A stretch of DNA of 64,000 nt, taken from the NCBI GenBank assembly GCA_036362985.1, contig JAYGXS010000003.1, forward strand, positions 63,502,129 to 63,566,128, written 5' to 3'. Source of the DNA: Ligula intestinalis. Lineage: Eukaryota > Platyhelminthes > Cestoda > Diphyllobothriidea > Diphyllobothriidae. Position 1 is the stretch's first letter. Every line of letters starts with the position of its first letter. The notes under the pieces are model-generated. The model worked only from the letters and a program-made list of their open reading frames with translations. It searched no databases and was not told the origin of the DNA. The position numbers and the translations under genes were made by a program. Of this stretch, positions 1-12,300 are shown piece by piece.

Positions 1-351
1 TTTACCGTATTTTCAATTTTCGGTTTATCTGCATCCCGACTGCCAGGAATTAAAAGTAAAGCCTTCGCCGGCCCCTGCTTTTTTACCAAAATCTTAGCTC
101 ACTTTTGACCTTTAGTTGTACCCGTGTCCTTCTTTCGCGTTTGACGCAGTGGGATTTTGAAAATGCTTACTTCTAAATGAGGTGGAGCGTGAAGGTCATG
201 TTCCTGTAAATGTTTCTGTTTGACGTCTTTTACGAATCACCCATGCTTCCTTATGGTCGCAGCGTATTCCGGGCAATTCTTCCTTTCCCCTTTTTTTCTT
301 GCTCAAAATGCTGCCTCCCTTTTACCTGAGTTGTTTGCATTTGTCTTCTAG

Positions 352-398
352 CGCCACCAAAGGAAACGGATACCGTCAAGCTGGATGATTTCATTCCA
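352..398 (+). CDS. KATNB1: KATNB1-like exon a (linker before con80)
   Basis: A 47-nt exon between a pyrimidine-rich acceptor (ttgtcttctag) and a GTGAGT donor. It starts with two bases of a split codon and then reads PPKETDTVKLDDFIP, ending in phase 0. The VKLDDFIP stretch corresponds to the conserved LKASDFLP motif that precedes con80 in vertebrate p80. Being short, it depends on its fit to the downstream exons. Confidence 0.7.
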
Positions 399-3300
399 GT
401 GAGTTCATCAGTCTCCTGCAGGAAATTATACTTACCTGCTATATTCCTTTTTTTCGTTTATCTTTTGCGTCTACTGTCATGCCACCTTGTTGCCTTAGGT
501 GATGAGTCAGCTTGAATATTAACAAGTGTACACAAAACACCTATAGCAGTGTAAACTGTGGTACTTTAGGGGCCGTGGTTAGATCATAAAGTTGCTCAGT
601 CGCCGCGCCCGTACTCAGAGCCTGTCTTGCCGTTGAAATCCGGGCGGGTGTTTGGGTGCGGACGGGTTGCGGGATGTTGCCGTAAACACATCTACGTGCA
701 GACGACTACCACACACCCCTAATCCCACCAGCAATTGGGAACTTCTTCGCTTTCGATGGCCTACCCTTTCGCAACATTCCTCTCCCTCCGAAGCACTCTG
801 TTTGTACGTGCACTGGTCTAGACGCCATTTAGGTTCACTTTTTTGACTAATGGAAATGTTAGAGGTTTTTTATTATTATTAAAGAACCCGGCCTTTTTTA
901 TCCCCCTTCCTCAACCAAAGTTGGAGTGTATTTTTTTCAGTGTGACCTTTCGCTAGCCTTCAGTGCAATCCTCCTTTTCCGTTTAGGAACCTGCTTTGGA
1001 ACTTAATCAGTGTTTATTTACTGCCCATTTCGTCTCCCAGTGGCACTGGTCACTTGGTAATTTCAAGTTTAAAATAGGTGGACGTGTGCAATGTGCTTCC
1101 CATTTGTTTTCACAAAAACGCTACTTCCGGAATAAAGCTATTACTCCTTCGGGACAAATAGCCTCTCGTTCCTCGCACTAGCACATCTTTCGGCGTGCGG
1201 ACGTGGACCTAGTTGTCCTTTGTTTTCTTTTACGCCTAGCCTAGTGTGTGTTAGTTCAACCATCGTAATCAATTATGTACACCATATACCCGAGATCAAA
1301 AACGGTGACTGCGGCCAGATATAGTGAAAGTAGATGCGTTGCCATCTACCCCACTCTAAACCCTCTCCCCGCTGGTACCGGTCACAAGACAAAGTCACGA
1401 TGGCCGAGCAGGAATCGGGCGTAAGCCGCTTTCTCCAATACAGCCAGAAACGTCGTCTAACTTAATATTAAGTGACTGTAGCCTTTTGCGCTTGTACTAC
1501 TGTACTATCTACCCTGACCCATAGTAGGTGCTAAGAAAGATTAGTGGAGCCCGATTCTCGTATTTCTACTGCTGCAACTATTGTTTATACTGCTGATGCT
1601 TATAGCGGTGTATCTGAGTGATTGTAGTGCTGGTACTATTACTGACACTAATATTTGGTCAGTGATGGCATTGATTGGCTTCAGATCTAGGCCCTTATGC
1701 CCTTAGTCTCAAGTAGGAGTGGGGACCTGGATTTTTGCTGTTCCGAGTAGAGTAGGTGTTTGAGACTCGGAGCACATCAATGCTTGCCCTGCTTGTTTCC
1801 TAAAATTTAAACTACTAGTGCTAGAATACCACTGTTAGAAGTGTTGTGCCTATGCTGATCGACCTATAACTAGCTCATGCTCACACATAGCCTTTCTTGC
1901 TGGCTTGTGCCCGTGAACGATTTTCAGGAAACCAATGTCTGTGCATGCTCGCTAGCTTATAATCCCTACTCCTTTCAAAACGAGGACGTCTCAAATTCCA
2001 TTGGTATTCTCGCTTTGGACAAATTACTTTTCGAAGAAGTTCAACAAAACATAGGTAGATTAACGCGTCCTACATCAAAAACCAGCCTTGTTCCTTCTTC
2101 CGTCTCCGGCTTGAACAAGTTGCTAGTCTGAGTCAAGCAGGCTACGAATGTCATCATACATGTTTGCTCTATGTCCTCGTGAATGTCCTAGTTTCCACAG
2201 AAACCAGCTCCAAACGCACGCTTCTTTCCTCACCCGACCTCGTTGATTGGTGTTAGTCAACAATAATGTCAGTCCTATGTCTCTACTCACGAAGTCGTAG
2301 CAGTAGGCTATGTTCCACGTATTCTATTGCATCCACTCCCGCATTCTCTGCTGGGAAGTACATTTAGAACTCAGAGTTGGATGGCGTCAGGTGTTGTTTA
2401 GGCACCTATTATCATCATCACCGGTGTGATTGTTGCTGTTGCCACGCACCTTCTCACCCCCACATATCCTCTTTGAAAGTCCAAGTTTGCCTCGGTTTGC
2501 GTAATTATGTTTTATTTCTGTGGTACCTTTTGGATGGATGGAGCTTCTACCAGTTCCGTCCTTATAAAATTTTGCCATTGTTCAGATTGTCTTGTGTCAC
2601 ACCGATAAGCCCGAACCGCCGGTATCGCAGGACCGTCGATTTTCTTGCCCTTAACTAGTCGGGAACGTCGCAATGCTGTTTACTAGGAAGGTCAGGTCAG
2701 GTTTTTATTAGGGAAATATACGTAAATACCTTTGAACCCCCTCTTAGTACGGAGCAGCTATGATGCAGAGCATATGGCGCTGCTAGTAATGGAACTGTGT
2801 AAGAAGAGCAAACAGTAAAAAACTCCCTAGGCATTGTTCATAATTCGAGGTTTTAATGCCATTTGTGGGATTTAAAGAAGCAAAACTGTCGCCCGTGGGA
2901 GCGAGGGTAAGGGTATATGCAAATCAGATGGCCTGCTGTTGAAACTGTTTGAAGCATAAATGTCTTGAGTGCCCGCATGCGATATAATCAACTTTTTCCC
3001 TGGTGTGATGTGTTCCTTTAGGCGACATGCACAGCCTACAGCAGTTATAGCGCATGCTTCTAATTTTTAATTATTACTGCGCTCACCGTGGTCAATTTAG
3101 CCGACCCATATAGGTTAACCGCATCAGGGATGAACGTGTTCCACCTCAGCCGCTCGGCGGCTGACTATCCAGTAAAGTTGAGCCGACCAATAAGCCACTC
3201 TCGTCAGTCTAAGGCCGGGTAGGTGTGTTGGAGACCAGGTTTTACCACTTCCGCCTAAGGGCACTCAGGCTTTTGATATCGTTGTCAAGGAAGAGCCACG

Positions 3301-6300
3301 TCTAATTTATACAGATTGACTCGACAGAACCCTCGAAGCTTCGTCAAGAAGTTGATATCGCAGGGACTTCAATGGTTTTATTACAGCCGACCGAAATACA
3401 TGGGTGTCTGATTGATCCCAATGCGTGCTTTGATCTTTCAATGGGAAATGGCGTAATCTGTGCCTAGACCGCGAGCTTAATCGTCGACCATGCGCAGACT
3501 TCTATCCCTAACCACCACTAAGCCGTGGTCTATCATCCTCGTCCCTCAAATCATTATTTTTGCGGTACCACTTCTGTTTCCTAAATAATTGTCGGTGACA
3601 CAACAATCTCTAAGTGCATTTGACAGTATAATGTTGGAGTATTGTAACCTGGTCTGTTAAGTATTTGAAGATTTATTGAAAGAAAAAGGCCCTTCCTGGC
3701 GCATATGGGTTTTGGTCCTTGTTCCGTTCTAGTAGCCTCAGTTACGAAAAGTAAGTTTCGTTTTCATGTTGTCCTGTCAACTGTAGGGAATCCGAAAAGT
3801 CAGCGTCAACTATAAAAACAAGACAGGTGACGGGATTTGTGGGTTCAACCAAGCAATCCGTGGTGACTAACATATTCCCGTTCCAGCGGATGGCTGTGCT
3901 GACCCTTTTTCGTCTGCTTATTGCACTATCAGTTAAACCGGCTGGGAAGAATTAATGCGAAGGCTTATGGGCCAGTGTCGAGACAGTTCTTACACAGCGT
4001 CTTGATTCCCTTCCGTGTGACACCTCTGTATCGACAGTGCAGCTGTGAGGGCTGTGTGGTCAGTTGTTAATTACGGTCAAATAACGATGACAGGTTTCTG
4101 CGAAAGACAGTTGCCCCCGAGGCATTCATTTAATCCTCAATAATTCGGTCGGTTCTAGGCAGTAGCAGAAGAGAGTGAATAAAACGTGCTCTGCAGCTAG
4201 ACAAGATACATCTTCCACCGGAGGATCCTGCTTGTCAACAAGGCTCCCGCAACTTCTAGTTCTTCGTGCATAAAACGATTGACTCATTTTCGATGCCCTG
4301 CATTTCCTTCTGATATCATTGCCGGTTTAAGCACGCTGCGAATTCCGAGTTAAGTTCAGCTTTCCTGCATTAGTGTCACACAAGACGCCTTGCCTGTTAA
4401 CACAAGCCCTATAATCTAGACAGACTATTCCGTCAGGGGTCAAATCTTAACAGTGACGCCTAGCAGGATTTAGATACTCCCAAGCAATGCTTTGAAGAAT
4501 TTACTTCATTTTGACTCAAGTGGTTGCCATGGCGAAAGCCTCGGGTTCGGCTGTTATCTGTATCCGTTTGGCACAATGTTAGACAAGCCTATGGCAGTGG
4601 CAGTGCCCTGGAGACAGCCATGCCTTCTCGATGACACATGGTCTGAGTCATAGCCGAACCTGCACGAGAGCATGGTCCAGTCAATTCTTGCCGCCATTGT
4701 CAGCATCTCACAACGCTCAGGTCTCTGCAGTGACCTAGTGTGTGTGTGTGTCGTAGCCCATAGTTGGATCAGGAGTCCCCGCCGGAATCCAAACTGGGAG
4801 TAGTTGGGAGACGGAGAAAAGCCGCGACCTCGACCGGCTTGAGCCACAGGTCCGCGGGAGTGAGGTGGGTGCCTGGCCGAGAACTGCAGGCGAACAGATG
4901 ACGGCAGTCATGCGGCGAGACGCCGCAGTCGGGACAGCAGTCGGGTATNNNNNNNNNNATGCGGCGAGACGCCGCAGTCGGGACAGCAGTCGGGTATGGA
5001 TGGGTCGAGCCGGTGCTGGTAGTGGCGAAGGAGCATGCAGTAGCCACTGCGTAGCTGCGCCAGGGTACAGCGAGTGACCCTCGGGAGATGTCGTTCCGAG
5101 GCCGCAATCGGAGGTGGATAGCCACCCAAAAGGACCGGGGGACGGTAACCTCGTTTCTCCTCGACACCGACTCTCTGGTGGAGACGCTGGAAGCCTGTCT
5201 TGGTGGCAGAGCTATCAACAGGTAGATCCGCGAAAGACGAGGCAACAGCTTCCTTGTGGAGTGCTCGAATAGACGGCCGGACGTTGCGGCAGGGCTCGGG
5301 AGCGGTGCAACGGTGATGATTGGGATGGCCGGGTTGCGAACAACTCCACCAGAACTGCTGGCTAAGGGGAGTGATGTGATGGGCGACCGGTAGAACAGAA
5401 GCCTCCGCATGAAGATGATCTATAGGCGACATTTTTAGCAACCCGTGATCGTGCGGAGGGCAGCGTTTTGGGCTGACTGGAGGCGGCGGAGGCTCATCGT
5501 AGGAGACCAGATTGATGCCGCATAAGTGAGGTGCGGCTTGGCCAGCCCCTTGAAAGTAGTCGACAGAGTCTCTTTCGCGCAGCCCCAGGATGTGCCTGCT
5601 AGAGCCTTGAGGACCTTGGTGCAGTGGCTTGCGGTCTCCCTGGCATTGTCTGCGAACGTGAAGAGCGGATCAAAACGCACACCAAGGAGTTTGGGCTTGC
5701 GGACGAGCGGTAAGGACGCCCCATTGACGATGATGACCGGGTGACGATTAAACTCCTTCGGATCAAGCGTAAAAACAGTTACGGACGACTTGGCTGCCGA
5801 GATCGTCATTCCGCGATGGGTGAGGAAGTTTTCGACAACAGGCCTGAACTCCGTGAGGAGCTGTGCAGCCTGATCGATGTTATGGTGCCGGCAAAAGAAC
5901 GTAACATCGTCCGCATAGGATACCACTTGCACAGGTGCCCGGAGGAGTGGGAGCTCTCGCATGTAGATGTTAAAGAGCGTCGGGCTGAGCACAGAGCCTT
6001 GAGGGACGCTACAGGTCTGCTTACGGGGCTTAGAGAGAGCGCCCCGGAAGAGGACACGATCGTGACGGCCACGGATGTAAGCCGCCAACCATCGGACCAG
6101 GCCAGTCAGGACGTTCAACGAGACCAAGTCCTGCAGGAGCTGATCGTGGCGGACGTAGTCAAAGGCTCGTGACAGGTCAATTGAGACTGCCACGGTCCGC
6201 GAAGCGGGCTTCTGTTGATTGAAGCCCTCGAGGATAGCGTCGCTGAGCTCGAAGAGCGCCGTTGTAGTTCCACGACCCGATCGGAAACCATGTTGGTGGC

Positions 6301-9300
6301 AAGATAGGTCCGCCACAGACGTCAGAATTGGGTGGATGAGCCGTTCCAGGAACTTCGCCAATGGACTGACGAGGGCAATTGGACGATAAGAGGTCGCTAG
6401 ACAGGGGTCCTTACCCGCTTTGTCCAGGGGGATAATGATCGACTGGCGCCAGCAATCAGGGATGATTGAAGTTCCCAGTGAAAGGTTGAAGGGGGCGGCA
6501 AGGTAGGCAGCCACCTTCGGGCCGATGTGGCGCACATGAATAGGCGCCAGACCATCTGGTCCTAAGGCTTTCGAAGCTCTCATTTTCTTGACGGCGGTGA
6601 GGATGGCATCAGCCGAAAAGGAAATGTCTGGGGGCGGGGCTTTATGGAGGAGGCGAAAAAGGGGGCGCTGGCTTTTGGGACTGGGCGCCGAGCGGGGCGA
6701 GAACCGCTTGCTCATCTTCGCGGCGATCTTACCGTTGTTGGAAATGAACTTGCCGTCCCCAAAGCTAATAGACTGGATTGATGTATCAGCCCGAGGTTTG
6801 GTCAGGTTGCGTAAAAGCTTCCAAGTGGCAGCTGAGTTGCCGCTGAAATTGCAATCTGAAATTAGTTCATGCCAGCGTTGGCGCTTGCCATCGTTGTAGT
6901 CTTAGTGATCAAGCCATTCAGTTCGCCAACGCGCGGGTCACTGGCATCACGCGCTCGTATTTCGTCTCTCTCTCGTTCCAGGCGGGAGGCTTCGGGCGGA
7001 TAGTTAGGACGGAGAAAGGGAATGCGGCCGTTAGGGATGTGGTGACTTGCTGCTGCCAGGAGTAGGCGACGAAGGGCTCGCTCCGCCATGTGGACACAGG
7101 TAGGAGGCGGTAGGCCATCGATCTCGGCTTCGCATTCGGTCGTGAACGCTGCCCAATTGGCTTTCTTGAAATTAATGAAGTGCCGGTTGGGGGCCTTGAT
7201 ACGCTCGGCGGCGGTGGCCAATTCGAGCACAATGGGGAGGTGGTCGCTATACAGGCTGATTTCCGTGTTCCGCATGGTGGAGGCTACCAGACTGAGACTG
7301 GCGAGAGAAACATCGGGCGAGCTGGAGGCGCCGTTGGTTGGGAGTCGCGTTTGGCTGTTCTCGTTGAGAACGGCAAAGGGGGCGTGTTCTATTTCATCAG
7401 CCAGAGCTTCTCCTCGGGGGTCGGCTGCCAAGTTAGAGCACCATAGGTCATGGTGAGCGTTGAAGTCACCTAGCACCAGACTGTCTCCAGAAGGTAAGTA
7501 GGGAGCGATAGAGGCGGTGAAACCGGGAGAACAACTGGAAGTTGGAGGGATGTACACGTTCACGACGGTTAGCGGTGCCGGGCCAATGTCAAGGGAAATC
7601 GCCAGTACTTCCGTGGGATCGGCTCCAAGCAGGGGAAGCTGGTGATGGGCAATGGATTTGTCCACCAGGAAGGCCAAACCTCCGCCTTTTTTGCGGCCGC
7701 GGTCGCGACGGACAATCGTGTAATCGGCACAGGAAGGGACCTTAGTGGAGTTAGACCACTTTGTCTTTTGGATAGCCGCCACAGCTATGCTGTGCGAGCG
7801 CATGAAGGCCAGGAGCTGGTCAAGCTTCCCAAAGAGGCCGTTGGCGTTGAATTGTAAGATTTTAAGACCAGGTGGTGAGGCAAGGTCGGAGACCAGAGGA
7901 TTTGGGTTCAGGACTGGACGGGCTGGAGGAATGGAGATCGGTGGGGGCACGGGACAGCTGGCACACGCGAAGGCGGGCGACCAATCGGCAGCCGTGGCGA
8001 GGCCACTGCAGCGGAGATGGCACCAGCCATTGCAGGAGCCGCAAGTACAGACCAGTCGCGGCGACCCAGACAGACTCGGCAGAACGAGCAGTACCAGAGA
8101 GGTCCAGGGTTGGCCTCGATTCCGGCGGTGAGAAGGAGTCGGAGCAGCGTGGCCGGGAGGGGCTGTTCCGTCATCAAAAACACGGATTGGGCGGAGGGGA
8201 GAGTTGATCCAACGTAGGGAGATGGGTGTAGCAGACCTTGGCCGCCGGGAGGGCGGGTGTGAACGCAATTCGTAGACGCGTCTGCTGTGGTTCCCGCAGT
8301 GACCTAGTCCTGGCACCTGGTGACTGGACCTCTCTCCCTCTCTCGAGGGGCCACAAACATGCGTTCGTAATCAGCAAATCCTGCCACACAACGAGCTTGT
8401 CCGACTCATCTGTATTACTATTAAGGAGGAGGAGGAGAGTTGGCAGGTTTGAATAATTCAATTGACCCAACTGGGAATGCTCTACCAACTGAGCTACGAA
8501 GGCATGTAGTGAGCCTTGCATTTGATCGCACTTGGGCTGATTTACCCACCAGTTCGGATACAGCAAGCTGACTGCCGCAGCAAGATTTCCTAAGCAATCA
8601 TTTTTATTTGTACGATGGCTGCAAACTGAATAGCTGCTAAGGAATCATCTCATCGATTTGTCCTCTGCCGTCTCTTTTCCGAGTAACTTGTCCTATTTTG
8701 GCTGAATTTCATTTCCAACTTTCTCTCTTCTCTTTCATCTAGAACAAGGCTTCGCCTCAATGTGTAGACCCATTTGCCGGCCTTTGGAGTATGATGGGCA
8801 GTGCCTCCTCCGTGAAGGACAGCAAATTGGCTCCCAAGAAGGAATCACCGAGGGAGTCGCCGGGGACAAAAGCTAATCAACCGATAGCTGCCAGCGGTGA
8901 CTCGATGACCACCGTCAACTCTGGCTGCAGCAATAACGAAGCCGCCATTATCCAACAGCTGCGGGTTCCACACGCTTCCTTCATGTCTGTACTGTCGGTG
9001 CGACACAAGAGCCTCACTAACGTGCGTCTCATGTGGCCACGCGAAAACCTGCGTACTGCTCTGGAATCGGCTATTCTTATGCAAGACCAGGCTGTCTTTG
9101 TTGACGTTCTGCGAGCTCTCATCGCCAACAGGTTTGTGACTGACCTTTTCTGAAGATCAGTTAGGAAATACCGTATCCGTACACGAATAAGGGGTCTAGT
9201 GGTAGATGCGAAGACGATAACAGCCTCTGGGGGTCCACAATACTCAACGAATACTTTATAGAAACGTAGTTCGAACGGCCCGTGGCAGTAGTAGCGCATA

Positions 9301-12300
9301 TTTACTACCCCCCCCCCCCCCCCCCAAAATGGAAAATGCACTTATAAGGCCTGGAAATCCTTACGGCAAAATATTTTTCGCAAAAAATACTGCCCATTAA
9401 AAGCGTGAACTGTCTTAAGATAGAGAAGTTATGCTTTGTTCAGTTATTGTCGATATTTACACGCTAAAACCTATTGGTCTCTTTGTAGGCACCCATTAGC
9501 GATTAATAATTTAAAATCAAGTGTGCATCAAACCCCTACGCGCTTAAGTGTTTTGTCGATGATTGTTTATTTTAATTATAACCACTTCGGATAATCTGCT
9601 GTTTGATAAGCAGATAGTCGAGTATTGGCTTTCGTAGTCGAAGGCAGTTAAGCTATTTTATAAGATGAAGTTGTATCAGAAAATTAACTCTGTTTGGACG
9701 ATCTAGTTCTTAGCGTAGTTCTGACGTCTTCGTAGATCCTCCGGGGCTTAACTAAAATGTGTCACAGTCCACTTGCCGTCTAATTCATCAGTTCACGAGA
9801 GTGGTGACTGCACCCTTCTCACGAAGTAATTTGTGGCAGTGACCTCTCTTTTACTTGGGCATAGAGTGATTTCAACTATGCATAATGAAGAGAGGAGAAT
9901 CATTTTTCTCCGATGTTTATCTATTTGCTTCACCTGCGCAAATTCAGTAAAATCTGGGGGAAATGTTTGACACTTATTCCGACTGTGTTTCGGAGAATAT
10001 GTGCACTGTTACCGTAGGCCCTAGACCTTGAAGGCTTCTTAGCACTACTAAAGGAGACGTCATTATAAAACTGAAATTTTTCATTGAATTTGGGCCTCTT
10101 ACCAAAACGCCTATTGCATGCTTCGTCACAGTTCATCTAAGTCCTACCTACGGGGTCTTGATTACTAGCATTCCCCCATCACTGAGGATTCCCTGATTCC
10201 AAACGTCCCATCGTTGGTCAGCCTCTGAAGCGCGCACATCAACCACCGCGGTTCATTTTGCGCTGCTATCTGCGTTTGGCCGCAGACGATGGATTGCCTT
10301 GCTTCACAAATTTCACGCTTCTTCCATCTTTCTCCTCCCCTACCCTATAGTAAACTCTGGAACCTGGAACTTGTTGCCCTCCTCCTACCGCAACTGACAA
10401 AACTCGTATGGAGCAAATACACAGTGTGCGTTGAAGCAATGGTCCTATTTATATTTCTTTCCTTTTTAAACGCCTGGTAGGAATGTTTTTCTGTGTGCTT
10501 GGGGCTTTTAATTCCACTGCTGGGTGCTTTCTATGTCCCTATTTTCTTGGTGGTGACCGTGGATATTTCAGCTTCTTTTATCGAAACAGTTATTTTTGTT
10601 ATTTAAATCAAATTTCCGGTTACTAGATTCACCGGGACAGAATAGTGCTTTTTCGTGCATGCACTTTACAGGTTATTTGTTCTTTTTGGTCATGGAGATG
10701 ACGTCATAAAAATATATTTAGATGTTTCAAATGATCGTAAACCCAACCGCTCGTGTATTTAAGGGAATTGTTGATATAATTTCGACCTTCAGCCCGTTGG
10801 AATAGTTAACGGAAGCCTTCCTTGTATAGCTCCAAACGAATGGTTTTTCGCAACGCTCTCTGCATTTGAAATTTGATATCGTCGTCTCCTTGGGATTTAC
10901 ACTGGCTTCCCCTTCAGGCTGCTTTATTTTTATGGTGTGCACGTTGGTCCATCTCTTGGTTACCTTCTTTTCACATGAAACGTCCTATTAGCTTGAACCT
11001 GCTTAGCTTTCCCTGCTACGCTTTTTCCACTCACCTCGTTTGTGTAGCTTACCAAAAAAGCATTTACATGCTTAAAACTACTGCCGATTTAACGTTAAGC
11101 CGAAAGTGCAAGTGGTCTTTATGCGAATGTCGACTGAATGAACAACAGACCTAGTAAGGTAGGTGTTGTTTAACAATGGACGTCGGGGGTCAAGCTGGCG
11201 TGTACGTAGACCTTAGTAGTGAGCCTGTGGATTGCTATGACGTCGCCTTGCTACCTCCGACTTTGTGTGGGTATTGTTCTGGGTGGCGCGGTGGTCACTT
11301 AAAGGTGTGTGCGCCAGGCCGAGTCAAGGGATCTGGCCGACGGACACCCGGCTAATAGCCTCAGGGTGTCGGCATGTGCATGGTTGCAGTATGCAGGGTG
11401 GGAGCAATTAGTGCCTCTACAGTAAGTGATCTGCTTTATGGAGTATGTGGAGACTCACGAGGCAAACTGACCCAAATGCATCGATTAAAACCTCGGCTTA
11501 ACACTAATTAACCGTTAAGTGGGAACGTAAAAGACGCAGTTCAGGTAGCAGTACGTTGGTTAGAAATAGCGATTTTCTTACAGGGAGCGAAACACCGTGC
11601 CAATTGAGTGAACTTGATTAATGCATGTCCGTACAAGCAGCTGAACAAATAAAACCGCATACACACAACACTGTTCAGAAAACCCTCTTAGATTATGGTT
11701 TTTACAACGTTGAAGCTTCCGTAGGTAGAATTTTGACTGTTTATGGTTAACTCTGGTTACACATTTTATGCCCCTGTCTTGTTAAACTTAGTATCCCACT
11801 TTGTCATATTTGTGTTTTGAAGACGTCAACCTACGTAAGGTTTTCTATCAATGCAGATTTTACAGGAAGTTTCTCTGTCTAAAAATAGAAATGAAGGTTG
11901 ATATGATGCAGTCCACGACCGCCTAACGGCTGTGACCGGGCGGCTTTTCCCTTTTCGTGTTTTATTAGCTGCTAGAGCCTGTTTTGACATTTTTTGACGG
12001 TGCTTTGTTTGATGTTCCTATTATCTGATTGTGTACATTTTCCGCCGCCGGTGTAGGTACGTCGAGACGGCCTGCCAAGCCGTTCGCGTCATTCTGCGAA
12101 ACTTTGCCTCCCTCATTCGCCAGACCGTCAACAGTGCTCATGCCCTTGGTGTGGACATCAGCCTCGAAGAACGGTAAGGCAGCGTTGTTCATTCTCTTCC
12201 CTTCGTTTATCTGCTCCGATCCATCTACGTGTTTTTTATCATGCATCACACCTGTCAGATTGTGTTTACAGGCCCGTTTTTGTGACAAATGAGGCTTTAC

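Larger units (their letters stand above)
4769..8320 (-). mobile_element. LINE 1: Jockey/CR1-superfamily non-LTR element with 2A-like motif, inside the katanin intron
   Basis: Nearly full-length LINE, antisense to the host gene. In element order: a 2A-like peptide (8123-8100), a PHD-like Cys/His finger, an APE-type endonuclease, a reverse transcriptase and a C-terminal CCHC knuckle. It is broken by a frameshift near 8057, a break between 6862 and 6715, and another near 5435. The endonuclease has IQKTK where the family has a catalytic Glu (IQET), so it is probably dead. The RT keeps YADD and PQGS. The 5' boundary is not sharp and may extend to about 8440; the 3' end lies near the GT repeat at 4740. 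Confidence 0.9.

Noticed and set aside
652..846. 64-codon + frame in the first katanin intron
   Set aside because: Looks like a piece of a dispersed repeat rather than a gene; no splice context and no recognised domain.
7088..8217. Several + strand frames of 66-128 codons opposite LINE 1
   Set aside because: Shadows of the endonuclease region on the other strand; low-complexity Arg/Gly-rich translations.
8174..8566. 130-codon - frame upstream of the LINE 1 endonuclease
   Set aside because: Runs through the tRNA-like sequence and the 5' UTR; no domain. The 2A/finger frame explains this end better.
9308..9325. Homopolymer runs: (C)18 here, (G)13 at 19474, (G)10 at 21124, (G)12 at 38945
   Set aside because: Simple-sequence slippage or sequencing uncertainty; no associated structure beyond being near repeat edges.
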